NCBI GenBank assembly: GCA_035235625.1
Contig: CP141140.1
Location: 2,961,330-3,025,329, forward strand
From: Saururus chinensis
Lineage: Eukaryota > Streptophyta > Magnoliopsida > Piperales > Saururaceae
Reading direction: 5' to 3'
Length of the DNA stretch: 64,000 nt
Both the position numbers and the translations under genes were made by a program. Positions 21,813-31,695 of the stretch are shown piece after piece (position 1 is the stretch's first letter; each line of letters begins with the position of its first letter). The notes below the pieces were generated by a model, which saw nothing but the letters and a program-made list of their open reading frames with translations, was not told where the DNA came from and made no database searches.

Positions 21813-21847
21813 GGGGGGGGTGGGGGGGGGGGGGGAGGGGGGCGGGG
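21813..21847 (+). promoter_or_regulatory. G-tract upstream of the DUF538 gene
   Basis: About 35 bases made almost only of G, broken by single T, A and C, lie some 70-100 bases before the start codon at 21915. The run satisfies the pattern of four or more G-triplets needed for a G-quadruplex. A regulatory role is inference. Confidence 0.5.
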
Positions 21848-21914
21848 CGTGGGTGTTAAAGAATCCTGCTTTCACACTTTGGTTACTGGCGGTTGTAGAA
21901 GACAGGCAAGGAAG

Positions 21915-22436
21915 ATGGCCTGGATCGGGAGTGTAAGATCCTCGCATCTCTGTGTGCTGCTTGTTTTCGCCGCCTCCTTTCCAGGGATCGTTCCTTCGCC
22001 GGTCTTCGTTCAGGACAACCTGTCGGCCTACGAAGCCCTAGAAGAATTCGACTTCCCCGTTGGCATCCTCCCCAAGGGCGCGACGGGTTACGAGTTGGAT
22101 CGAACCACCGGCAAGTTCTCTGCCTACTTGAATGGAAGCTGCAGCTTCTCGTTGGAGGGCTCCTACCAACTCAGGTACAAGTCGACCATCACTGGTAAGA
22201 TCTCTGAAAGGAAAATCAGCAGCCTGAATGGCATTTCCGTTAAAGTTCTCTTCTTCTGGCTCGACATTGTCGAAGTCGTGCGCGATGACGACGAGCTGAA
22301 GTTCTCCGTCGGCGTCGTCTCTGCCAGTTTCTCGTTGGATAATTTTGATGTCAGCCCGCAGTGCGGATGCGGGTTCGACTGTGTTAATGCTCCCCGCCGT
22401 GTGAGTGGCGGGAGCCCTTTATTCTCTTCTTCTTAG
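21915..22436 (+). CDS. Secreted DUF538 family protein (173 aa)
   Basis: The protein belongs to the plant-specific DUF538 family. Biochemical roles proposed for the family are unsettled. I chose the ATG at 21915 because it begins a hydrophobic signal peptide (SSHLCVLLVFAASFPGIV); the frame stays open upstream only through the G-tract, giving an implausible poly-glycine extension. The mature part shows the family features: NLSAYEALEEFDFPVGILPKG near the N-terminus, a YELDRTTGKFSAYL strand, the YKSTITGKISERKISSLNG loop, and a terminal VSPQCGCGFDC cysteine-rich end. Length fits the family (about 150-190 aa). Single exon, no neighbours of related function. Confidence 0.92.
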   Translation: MAWIGSVRSSHLCVLLVFAASFPGIVPSPVFVQDNLSAYEALEEFDFPVGILPKGATGYELDRTTGKFSAYLNGSCSFSLEGSYQLRYKSTITGKISERKISSLNGISVKVLFFWLDIVEVVRDDDELKFSVGVVSASFSLDNFDVSPQCGCGFDCVNAPRRVSGGSPLFSSS

Positions 22437-23640
22437 GACTTTGAGGGTGGAAACTGCTTGTTTGAAATTTTCTTTTTTGTTTATTAAGTGCTTACTTACG
22501 CTTACACTTGGTTCATTCTCGTAAAATTCGTCCATTTCGTCATTCCAATCAAGTGCGTTGCATTAATGGCTGTCATTATCTGCAAGGGCGGTGTTTTCCA
22601 TTATTATTGATGTAGTTAAGAAAGTCGTATCTCTTCTTCTTCCATCATTGCTTAAAAAATGATTCGTAGATTTATTTATGCCTATGGACGATGGTAGTCG
22701 CTGAAAGCAAGGGAAGCAGTGGTTGAGAATCCAGGAGTTAGAACTTATGTCTTGTAGATTATGATCAATTCTCAGCAAGCCACAAAATTTTTTGCCTTTT
22801 GGGTACCGTCAATTATTTGCTTATCATCAACATGCACCCAGCCGTTAAGCTAGCGAAAAATGTAAACACAATTAGCATTTGCTGGATTTTTTAAAAAAAA
22901 AGTTGTCAAAGCTTGACATTTTGCAATGAGTGCTTGTTTCTCTCTGAATGTGAACTTATCCTCAGTTGTTTGTTGTTTAGCCAGTCCTTTTCATTTGTTT
23001 TCACGATGGTAGTCGGTTCTTGGTGCCTATCTCAGAACCATAAGGTGTTAAGACATACAGAGGTGCTTTCTATGCATGTAAATTATACAGAAAGGTTTTA
23101 GTGAGTGTTGCCGTGAACCGGGGCATCATGAGCTGTTGGATGCGTAAGGGGCAGGAAACCAATCTACTTCTTAAGTAATGTCTGCAGTGAGATTTTGATC
23201 CCATAGCTAATGATGCCCGGGCTCATCAAATAAGACTCAAATTATATAGAATAATTGATTTATATTTGGGTGTAGGCTAAAAAAGGGCGTAATTTAGTTG
23301 CTTGTCTAATTATAATTGCAAGAGGTTGTTTGGCAAACCCTTTCGAAATGGAGAGAGATTTTCGATGAGTATAAAAACGTCATATCATGGGGAGATTTTG
23401 ATTTCTCTTCCAACCCTGCTGTTTACAAAATAGTTGCCCATCTTGAGCTCAATAGCTCATTGTCACGTTTGATGGTGAAGCTTATGGGGCATATCTGACA
23501 AACAAGATATGTCTCATTTGAATTTCACCTTGGGCCTCGAAATGTATTGAGCCGCCCCCGAAAGCGCCCATCCGATTTCAATGCCAGGACGTAATCGTGG
23601 ACGAGAGAAATTAAAAAAGAGGATTTAAAGACTGCGGTTT
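22437..23640. other. Downstream region and spacer, no supported gene
   Basis: 3' region of the DUF538 gene followed by AT-rich spacer. A 60-residue plus-strand frame at 23316-23498 has a protein-like look but no recognisable family, promoter or flanking exons. Confidence 0.5.
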
Positions 23641-23989
23641 ACGTAACTGCTGACTGCCAACCTTCCGGAAATTTAAAATTTATTTTGGTGATTTTTTGTC
23701 GTCGTCATCATCCTCTTTGAAATGATCTTGATTCTTGAGCTCACCCTAAACCCCCTCTTGCTCCAGACTAAAGTCTCTGAACCATAAGTGTAAAAGATTC
23801 ACCCTTCTTCCCCAAAATTTCCCGTGTAAAATATACGTTTTTATCCTTCTCAAGACATGTCTGACCCTGTTTTAAAGCAAATTCCAAATTTCTTCCTAGT
23901 TTGGAGAGCCCATAATGAGAGCTGAGAAAAAGATAAATGTTCGGGAAAGAACAAAGGATAAGCTTTAGAATCGAGTTGTTGGCATACTT

Positions 23990-24548
23990 CCCAATGTGCT
24001 ATCCACGGGAAGGAAGACAAGGAGGAGATGGGGCAGCCAGACTTTTTTCTTTCCTTTTTTGTTGCTTACGCTAAGGAGAGAGAATGAGAGGGGGTGTGTT
24101 GTGAGAGAGGTGAGAGGGGAAGAGCTTAAGGCTCCTCTCTGCCTTTTTTATGCCTTATATACTATCTTCTTAAGCACATCTAGTAACTTGAGCTTACATC
24201 TAAACTTTACACGGATTCTATAGGTCTCATACAACGAATGCAGACTCAGTCTCATTAAGTCCATATAAGCCCAAGCCCATCTATACGACCATGTTCGAAA
24301 CATGACCAACCCTTCGCTAACTACGGGTTTGAGAAAATATATATATTCTAAGACTGGGTCCTACAAAGTAAATATGTACACTATAATTACATGCCTAGTA
24401 TGTTTGTGTATTAAATATAGGTCCCACAAGAATATGTGTTATAATACCCACTATCATTAGATAGCAACTTGTACCGGCTTACCCAAACATGGGCTTGAGC
24501 TCATAACATGGTCCAATATGAGGATTATTTATTCATAAAATTCTAACA
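23990..24548 (-). mobile_element. Possible LTR remnant with TATA box
   Basis: On the minus strand the segment would begin TGTTAGAATTT (24548), carry a TATA-type AGTATATAAGGC (about 24170) and continue into a CT-rich leader (TCTCACCTCTCTCACAACAC). TGTTAGA is a common Copia LTR start. I could not find the other boundary or a target duplication, so this is tentative. Confidence 0.3.
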
Positions 24549-24636
24549 CTAACGTGTGCTAATTGCACTGTCAAATCTTAAAAATAAATAATCTAATATT
24601 CTTTATGTTAGGTTCATAGTGAATGAGAAACTTAAC

Positions 24637-25262
24637 AAAACTCTTCGTTCCTTTTAATATACTCTTTCCATTTCACATTATAAGTTATATTTAAAAAATA
24701 ATAATTTTTATTAAATAGTAAAACTTACAAGAATAGAAAATAAGTTTATAATATTATTTTAAAATATTAAATTACTTAAATAGAATAAAATAAAATTATT
24801 AATATAAAATAAAAAATTTGTTAATTAAAACTATTAATTTTAAAAAATATATAAATTTGTAATGATGAGCGTGTTACTTGGTAAACTTGCGACAGGGATA
24901 TTTGACGAGTGAAAGTCACTGAAAGGCATAAAGAAACACCAGTTGAGAGGTAAACAATATTTCAAAGTTTTAATAAAACTCTTCGTTCTCTTAATATACT
25001 CTCTTCATCTCATATTATAAATTATATTTAAAAAATAATAATTTTTATTAGATAGTAAAACTTACAAGAATAAAAAATAAATTTATAATATTTTTTATAA
25101 TATTAAATTATTTAAATATAATAAAATAAATTTATTAATATAAAATAATTTTTTTGTTAAATAAAACTATTAATAAAAATGATGCGCGTGTTACTCTTGC
25201 GGGATATTTGACGAGTGAAAGTCACTGAGAGGCAGAAGGAAGCACAACCTCTCAAAGTCTTT
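24637..25262 (+). repeat. Tandem duplication of about 340 bases with Stowaway-like sequence
   Basis: Units start at 24637 and 24975 with AAAACTCTTCGTTC, and share AATAATAATTTTTATTA, GTAAAACTTACAAGAATA and ATATTTGACGAGTGAAAGTC near the end. The opening TACTCTTTCCATTTCACATT resembles the CTCCCTCCGTTTCATATT end of Stowaway MITEs. The second unit has a short deletion. Confidence 0.8.
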
Positions 25263-26505
25263 AACGACAACCATGACCTTTTGTGCTCTTAGGAGACACA
25301 CACATACCGCCGCACTGATAACGGAGGGATTTTAAAGAAAAGCTGCTGTCTCCCTCCCTCAAATCTGCAGCATCATAGTGGGCACTATCATTATATATAT
25401 GTGCATACAACGTACCTGTTCAATTAGGATTGAGAAGGGAGCATCCACTGAGCATATTGTATACCAAACTGTAGCATCTTAATAGTAATAGCTGGCCACT
25501 TGGGCCGCCTTTTTATTTTTCATTCTTTCTTTTAAAGCAGAATGTTCTTTCATTTAAATTTAAAATTCTGAATCAGTCAATCGCTATTTGATGAATCATA
25601 AAATATATTTGGCAAAGCCATCAAATGAAACTATATGTGCCTGCAACTTTCATATGTTATTGGGATAGGAAGCATCATCTATCAAGCAATTCGTATACAA
25701 CGAACTATATAACTTGTTTTAAAGTAGAAGCAATCGTTGGCCACTGCTGCCTTTTCTTTTGATTATTTATTTCTTTCAAAGGCAGAAATGATATTTGACG
25801 CGCCTTTTAAAATTGGGAACGCCGCCCCAAAGCCCAAGTGCACTCCTCCACCCATTGCCGAACCCCTCAAATAACGTCAAAGATTAGTTGCGAGGTGGCC
25901 AATCTAGGCAAGTTCCCTTGCGCCGGCACCTGAGTCGCTTCGGCTTTCGGCGCAGAGCATGATGTCACGGGGGTTTCTTCTTTCCAAAACTAGAAGAGAC
26001 AAAACAGGGAGGGGAGATTCATGGATCCTGGACTGGAGGCACCGCCTCGAGACTTCCATGACAACAAGCATGGAGCTCGCGAAACGGTTTACACGGCCGC
26101 TAGTCTGGAATGAAATTTGAAATGAGTTCTGATTAGATGCGATTGCCATTGTTTGTTTAATTGACGAAAGAAGGCGCCTGCTTCTTGATTTCTATGCTAT
26201 TTAAAATTTCAGTCTTCTATGAAGGGAGGGCTTTTTAAGATTATGCCGATCGATTGTGTTCAATATGTAAAGGAAACTAACAAGCCATTAGAATAACGGG
26301 AAAGAAAGAAGGAACTGATATCGATAAGATTTATATTATGTAGAAAGATGGAGGAGAGGCCAGAAACAAGGAAGACCAATCGAACCCAGTTTTCCAATAC
26401 ATTGAGCATATCAATATGCCATAATGAGGAGACAAGCTGAAGATTTAAAATAAAAACGAAAGAAAATAAGGAGAAGACTTTGTGCTTCTTAGTAACGAAA
26501 TTTAT
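25263..26505. other. Spacer, no supported gene
   Basis: AT-rich upstream of 25800. A minus-strand frame at 25904-26149 (81 residues) has no motif and is probably chance. The LEA_3 gene's 3' region occupies the last part. Confidence 0.5.
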
Positions 26506-26799
26506 TTAGTGCTTCTGGTTGAGTACAAGGTTGCGCAACTCAGCGACGTCGACCTCCTCGACTCGGTTGGCGGGTCTGTAGTAACCGGTAACCGGATCGG
26601 GCACCCACGAAGTGGAGCCATCTTTCACCTCCTTCTTGATGGCCTTCTCGTCCCCCCTCAAAATGGCTGCGGCTCCTCCTCTTCCTCCTCTCTGAGTCGC
26701 CGCTGCAGCAGCAGCCGAGTAACTCCGCCTGGAGACGACTTGGGCAAGGCCGCTGGAAACAGCAGATAAAAGGCCAGCGTTCGCGACAGCCCGAGACAT
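26506..26799 (-). CDS. LEA_3 family protein, SAG21/LEA5-like (97 aa)
   Basis: Late embryogenesis abundant group LEA_3 proteins are small, stress-induced and mostly mitochondrial; the Arabidopsis member SAG21 is linked to oxidative stress and senescence. Here the N-terminus (SRAVANAGLLSAV, then SRRSYSAAAAAATQRGG) looks like a mitochondrial presequence: basic, serine- and alanine-rich, with RR. The diagnostic C-terminal motif is WVPDPVTGYYRPANR followed by EEVDVAELRNLVL. Length (about 95-110 aa) fits. The gene is read from one exon, whereas many relatives have one intron. A TATA box lies about 240 bases upstream on the same strand. Confidence 0.93.
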   Translation of the reverse strand: MSRAVANAGLLSAVSSGLAQVVSRRSYSAAAAAATQRGGRGGAAAILRGDEKAIKKEVKDGSTSWVPDPVTGYYRPANRVEEVDVAELRNLVLNQKH

Positions 26800-27038
26800 G
26801 TTGCAAAGGTTCCTGCGAGGATTTGTTTAGGTTGACAAGAGAGAAAGAGGCGGATGCTAATGCTCGGGCTCTCTCACTCCCCGGGGATCGAACCTATTAC
26901 CACCTCCCAAACAAAGATCAAACCCCAAGGCAGAGAGGAGAAGAACCGCCCTTTGTAGCTCTCTCTTTCTCTCTTATATGTCTCTGTATCGGAGAAGGCC
27001 GAATGTAAGGTGGGGAGAGATGCCGGTGAGTGGGGAGG

Positions 27039-27047
27039 CATTTATAG
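27039..27047 (-). promoter_or_regulatory. TATA box of the LEA_3 gene
   Basis: Minus-strand CTATAAATG, a near-perfect plant TATA box, predicts transcription starting near 27010 and a leader of about 210 bases. Farther upstream (27170-27177) ACGCGTGG resembles the CE3 or ABRE-type cores found in ABA-responsive promoters, which would suit a LEA gene. Function is inferred from the motif. Confidence 0.65.
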
Positions 27048-27582
27048 GCAAGAGCATGAAAGGAAAAGCTGGAAGCGGAAGGTGGGAAGAAGGAAAGAGA
27101 AGACGTAGACCAACACGGAACGAGTCAAACTGTCTTGAGGGTCTCGTTTACCATTCCAGTGAAGAAACAACGCGTGGTTGCCTACGACATGCAGCCGTCT
27201 TGGGCTACGGAATCCTCATCCTCCGTTCGTTTTTGAGTGACCGTCAGAAGTCTCGAGTGGGGTCTATTCACAGATGATGGGGCCAGCGGCGGCGGAATTT
27301 CCACAATTATAACTGTCGATCGTAGCACCGCTTTATGTCTTCTGGAATGTCGCGATAAAAATGGTTCTGCAGGAAGCTAGCACGAATCAGTTGGTGGGAC
27401 TTACCCCACCCCTCTAATAAAGGATGTTTGCCTAGTAGCTTCGTCCCTTGTAATTTATAAACTTTAACCTAAGTGTAACATTATTATGGAGTGGATGGAT
27501 CGCACGGCTGAGAAACGTTTTTTTTTTTGGTTATGGCGTGCCCAATCTTTCAGGCGAATGACGGTTCATTGTCATTGGTGCT

Positions 27583-27879
27583 TGATGAAGTAAATTTTGG
27601 AAGAGAACCTGTATTGTATAGAAAGGGAGGGCACCTCTGATACCCAAGTTAGATGCATGTAGAAAGAATTTTAAAAAAATTAAAAGAGTCTCGCAAAGAG
27701 ACAAACATTATAGTTTATGTAGGAGCATGTGGTGTAATTTTTTTATTATTTTATGTTGATTTCATATGTTGATTGCAGGAGGTGGTTGTAATGGTTTTAA
27801 ATTAGTCAAAGAATTATTTCTAAATTAGTTAAAGCTTCACACGTCAAATTTTTACTAGTGGTTTATATTATCCTTGTCA
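27583..27879 (-). repeat. 3' LTR of the deleted element
   Basis: 297 bases, with extra sequence near its low-coordinate end compared with the partner LTR. The polypurine tract adjoins at 27880. Confidence 0.85.
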
Positions 27880-28030
27880 GTTGCCCCCCAAGTCTTTTGT
27901 CTTTACATGTAGGACTTGTTCTGTATTTTTTTTAAGCGGTGCTTGATAAGTTTCTTGGTAGAGTTTGTCTCAATAATCCGTCCTTGCGTTTAGAGTTAAT
28001 TATGTTGATATTAATTTTTAGGTCTCATTT

Positions 28031-28670
28031 TTTTAGCCAAATTGAATTAGGTATGACTATGATGAAACTTGGAATGCCCTTCCTTTGGCCAAGTTGACTT
28101 TAGTTTTTAACGTTCTTCCTTTCACCAATTTGAATTAGACATAGTCAAGATGACTTTAGTTTTATGCGTCATTCCTTCAGCCAATTTGGAATAGATATGA
28201 CCAGGATAACTTTAGTTTTAAGCATCCTTCCTTTAGCCAATTGGGACTAGATACGGCCATGATGACTTTAGTTTTTAACGTTCTTCTTTCAGCCAATTTA
28301 TACCAGACATGGCCAGGATGATATTAGTTTTTAGCATCTTTCTTTTAGCAAATTTAGACTATACATAGTCAGGATGACTTTAGTTTTTAGCGTCTTTTCT
28401 TTAGCCAATTTGGACTAAGACATAGTCAGGATGACTTTAGTTGTTAGCATCATTCTTTTGGCCAATTTGGACTAGACATGACTAGGATAATTTTAATTTT
28501 TAGCGTCATTCCTTTGGCCAATTTAAACTAAATATGGTTAGGATGACTTTAGTTTTTAACATCATTCATTTAGCCAATTTGGACTAGACATGACGTGGAT
28601 GGCTTTAATTTTTAGCATCATTCATTTAGCCAGTTTGGACTAGACATGGCTAGGATTACTTTAGTTTTTA
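28031..28670 (+). repeat. Minisatellite, about 56-bp period, about 11 copies
   Basis: The unit reads as GCCAATTTGGACTAGACATG, then GCCAGGATGACTTTAG, then TTTTTAGCATCATTCCTTTA. Units differ by several substitutions. The array sits between the integrase remnant and the 3' LTR, the usual place for tandem repeats in Tat-type elements. Confidence 0.9.
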
Positions 28671-28734
28671 ATATTTAAAATTACTAAAATATAGAAAGAA
28701 ACATTGCTATTTTATTGCATTGAAAATGATGTTT

Positions 28735-28990
28735 TTACATTTGTGATAAAATTTCCTTAGATGATTTGCATTCCAAGGATGGAGCACTGCTTGTCCTTCG
28801 AGATCTTCAAGCCAATATGTCCCAGGTCTATTGATCTTAATTACTTTGTAAGGTCATTCCCAATTAGGACCAAGTTTTCCTGGTCTGACCTCTTGTGTAG
28901 TTTGGAATATCTTCCTTAATACTAGGTCGCCTGCATTAAAGGATCTCCCTTTGACCTTTTTGTTATAGTTTTTTGACATCCTCTATAGGT
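28735..28990 (-). pseudogene. C-terminal integrase remnant
   Basis: Minus-strand frame with NYNKKVKGRSFNAGDLVLRK, then PGKLGPNWE and, after one in-frame TGA, PYKV and INRPGTYWLEDLEG up to HPWNANHLRKFY. This is the typical GPY/F tail of Ty3/gypsy integrases. No core domain is present upstream. Confidence 0.8.
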
Positions 28991-28999
28991 AAGATGACA

Positions 29000-30039
29000 A
29001 TCTAACCAAGGCTTGTTCTCTCTTTTTTCTTTTATGTGAATGCATCTTTCTGGGCTGCTTTCACATCTTCTAGGGTAATATACTTTTAAGTCCTACAAAG
29101 AAGTTAAGTCATATCTACAGCGGGATTTTTGGTAAGTGAATCCTATAATCGTCTAAGGAAAAGGCCAACAGTAAGGGCAGTGGTGTCCAAATTGCCATCG
29201 CATTTGTCATTTTGTGTGAGTTCGTTGCTTAATAGAGACACAAAGCTCCTAATTGATTCACCTTTTCTTTATTTTAGGGCAAGGAGGTAATCAGGGCCTC
29301 GACGAAGTCTCTTGCTATGCTAATGAATATTTAACAAGTTCTTAAAACGAGTTTATTGACTTTGGTTGGAGGCGATGAAACTATGCAAGAATTGCTCCCT
29401 TAAGACTGGTTGCAAAAGCTCTACACATAAGAGGTTCACCTCCCCTATATAGGGCTATCAAATGTCGGTGGTACTGAAGATGGTCAATGGGGTTAGTAGT
29501 ACAATCATATTGTTCAAACTTTGGAAGAACAAATTTGTTTGGTAGTTTTCCTCCCATGATTTCTTGTGAGAAGGGAGGTTTTGTGAGATAAAGGAGGGCC
29601 TTTGCATCTTTTGAATGTTGAACCCTCTCATTTTTCTTGATTTCTTCCAATTGAGCCCCGATTACGTAGAGACATTTGTCAGCATGCTCTTGAATGTTTG
29701 TATGACGAGATGATGCCTCATGGTTATTTTGAGGAATGCGTGATGGGGCTTTGATACTCTCACCCATTTTTGAATGGCTAGAGGGACGATCGTCTCTTCT
29801 AGAAAGAAGCCTATGATTATCATGATGGCTATAGTTTTCATTACAGTGAGTGTCTCTTCTATGATAGAATCGACATTTAGAATATCGATGGGATACTGGG
29901 CGAAGGCTATCCTCATGTTGACAGTATTGAGGAAGACTTCAGATGTGCTCATAAATATCATGTTGCTCTTGGCACAAGGCTTCAACTGTGTTGGCCAAAG
30001 TTTGAACATAGTCCACCAAAGGTTGTACTTAAGCACCAA
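29000..30039 (-). pseudogene. gag: Decayed gag of the deleted element
   Basis: The readable part (29381-29767) contains PPFSQEIMGGKLPNKFVLPK, EQYDCTTNPIDHL and MCRAFATSLKGAI, matching the retrotransposon gag domain of Tat/Athila-type elements. Downstream GESIRSF and LTKNPAVDMT continue it with several stops. Near 29000 it runs directly into the integrase remnant, marking a large pol deletion. Confidence 0.75.
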
Positions 30040-30879
30040 TGGCCTATCCCACCAAGGTCGATTGTGGCATCTTTCCTTCTTGGTTAGGAGGCAAGTGCGG
30101 TGATATTACATCCCCTGAGGTTTGACCGATAAGGGGGCGTTGTCCCTCACGCAACATCATTGCTTCTTGGTTGACAAGAACTTGTAGATGAAGCATAATA
30201 CTTAAAGTTTGACCAACTAAAGAATATTGTCCTACACTTAAGTTATTGTCTCTTAGCTTAAGATAAGTTCTTCATTATGCATCTCTTTTTGAGGAGCAAA
30301 TAGTTTTCCTAATCAGGTTGTCATCGTCTCACAATATAATTTTTTTTTTTTCACAAGTGCACTATTAGATAATAAGACCAACAATAAAGCCTCTCCTTGT
30401 AACAAGCTTGGTGATCATCCAAATTGACTTAAACTATTCCCCTCACTTGTGAATGTGATAAACCTCCAAAGCATAGACTTCACTTGGATTGCTCTATGGG
30501 CTGATGGGACCATTCAATTATAAATGGATGGACTTACTACTGAAAACAAGTGTTCAAACTGGCTTAATGAAATGAGTTGCAGACGGTCTTGTGCACTTGT
30601 ACGTGAACTCCTTAACCACAGCGGGTTCCTTAGAAACGGAGTATTATAGGCAATTTTTCCCCAGCTTACAAACCGCACCAGACTTTTTTATGCTTTTAGA
30701 GTTTTTAATCCGTGGTTCAACTTCAAACCAACCATGTCAAGCTGATTTCACAGGTGTGATTCTAGTCTCATTCCAGATCTTCGAAACCATAGTCCAGCTT
30801 CAAACCACCCAGATTTTTCTTTTTTTGTCATAAAGAAGGATCGACCGAAACCGCACCAGACTTTGGCTCATTTCTGCTT

Positions 30880-31120
30880 GGAATCCCTTCAATGGAAAGT
30901 CTTCTTCTATCTCTGTTTTTTTAGATCTGAAACATGACCAATTTCGCAACGGAGAAAGTCTGTTACTTTTTTTTTATATCTGTCCCCGATGAAGGCGAAT
31001 TTCAGATTTCACAACGGAAAAAGGCCTTCTTTCTTCTTTTTTTTTTAGATCTGTTCCGGCGAACTTCCAATTTCAAAACGGAGAGAGGTCGTTCTCTTTT
31101 TTTTTTAGATCTATATGGGC
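30880..31120 (+). repeat. T-tract repeats in the element leader
   Basis: Three to four units of about 60-75 bases pair AACGGAGA or AACGGAAA words with a long T-run ending in AGATCT or ATATCT. Confidence 0.7.
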
Positions 31121-31371
31121 TCACGACCCGACTTCTACTGAGCCAGATCAATGTCAAGTAAAAATTTGACAGCAAGAGCTGTTTTTGAGATTGAGTCGAA
31201 CGAGAAGTGAAATTCTATAATTCTTCAGTTCTTCTGCAACTTCTTCTGGCTTTTCGGATTTGTCAATAAATTTTTTATTACTGACGGGATGAGGACTAGC
31301 GTCTTCTTTTCACCGAGAAAGATGGAAAAGTGGAGTCAGAACAGTTTTGGTTCCCACAAATGACGCCAAAC

Positions 31372-31690
31372 TGATGATGCTGATTTTGGAACATGACCTA
31401 CGGGGCGCCCTAAGTCAGATGCAGGAAGAATTTTGAAAAAATCAAAAGTCTCTCGTGAAGAGACGTACCTCCTAGTTTATTTTGGAGCATGTGATATAAT
31501 CTTTATATTGTTTAATGTTGATCTCCTATCTTAGATGCAGGAGGCAGTTGTAATAGTTTTGAATTAGTCCAAAGGATTACCTTTGTATTAGTTAAAGCTC
31601 AATACGTTGAATTAGTTAAAGGATTACCTCTAAATTAGTTAAAGCTTAACACGTCAAATTTTCACTAGCGGTTGTAAATTATCCTTGTCA
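31372..31690 (-). repeat. 5' LTR of the deleted element
   Basis: 319 bases. It contains an internal repeat, TTAGTTAAAG and AGGATTACCT, not fully present in the other LTR. Confidence 0.85.
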
Positions 31691-31695
31691 GTGCC

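Larger units (their letters stand above)
27578..31695 (-). mobile_element. Deleted, non-autonomous Ty3/gypsy element with minisatellite
   Basis: LTRs at 27583-27879 and 31372-31690 lie in direct orientation and share TTAGTTAAAGCTT, CACGTCAAATTTT and ATCCTTGTCA. Flanks are GTGCT (27578-27582) and GTGCC (31691-31695), a 5-bp target duplication with one change. Reading minus, the LTR begins TGACAAGG and ends CATCA. Just inside the 5' LTR is TTTGGCGTCATTTGTGGGAA, the primer-binding context of Tat/Athila-type elements, and TTGGGGGGCAAC is the polypurine tract at 27891-27880. Inside are a decayed gag and a short C-terminal integrase piece with most of pol missing, so it depends on other elements for movement. 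Confidence 0.88.

Noticed and set aside
21741..21914. N-terminal extension of the DUF538 frame
   Set aside because: Would translate the G-tract into poly-glycine and hide the signal peptide; the ATG at 21915 is far more plausible.
23316..23498. 60-residue plus-strand frame with protein-like ending
   Set aside because: Not recognised, no ATG-associated promoter and no linked exons.
25904..26149. 81-residue minus-strand frame
   Set aside because: No family motif, signal peptide or promoter; the length is expected by chance.
26883..26894. GGTTCGATCCCC on the minus strand, resembling a tRNA B box
   Set aside because: No A box or cloverleaf arms at the right distance; it lies in the LEA_3 leader.
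28031..28670. Could the 56-bp repeats be a CRISPR array?
   Set aside because: Units are contiguous and diverged, with no unique spacers, and lie in a plant retroelement.
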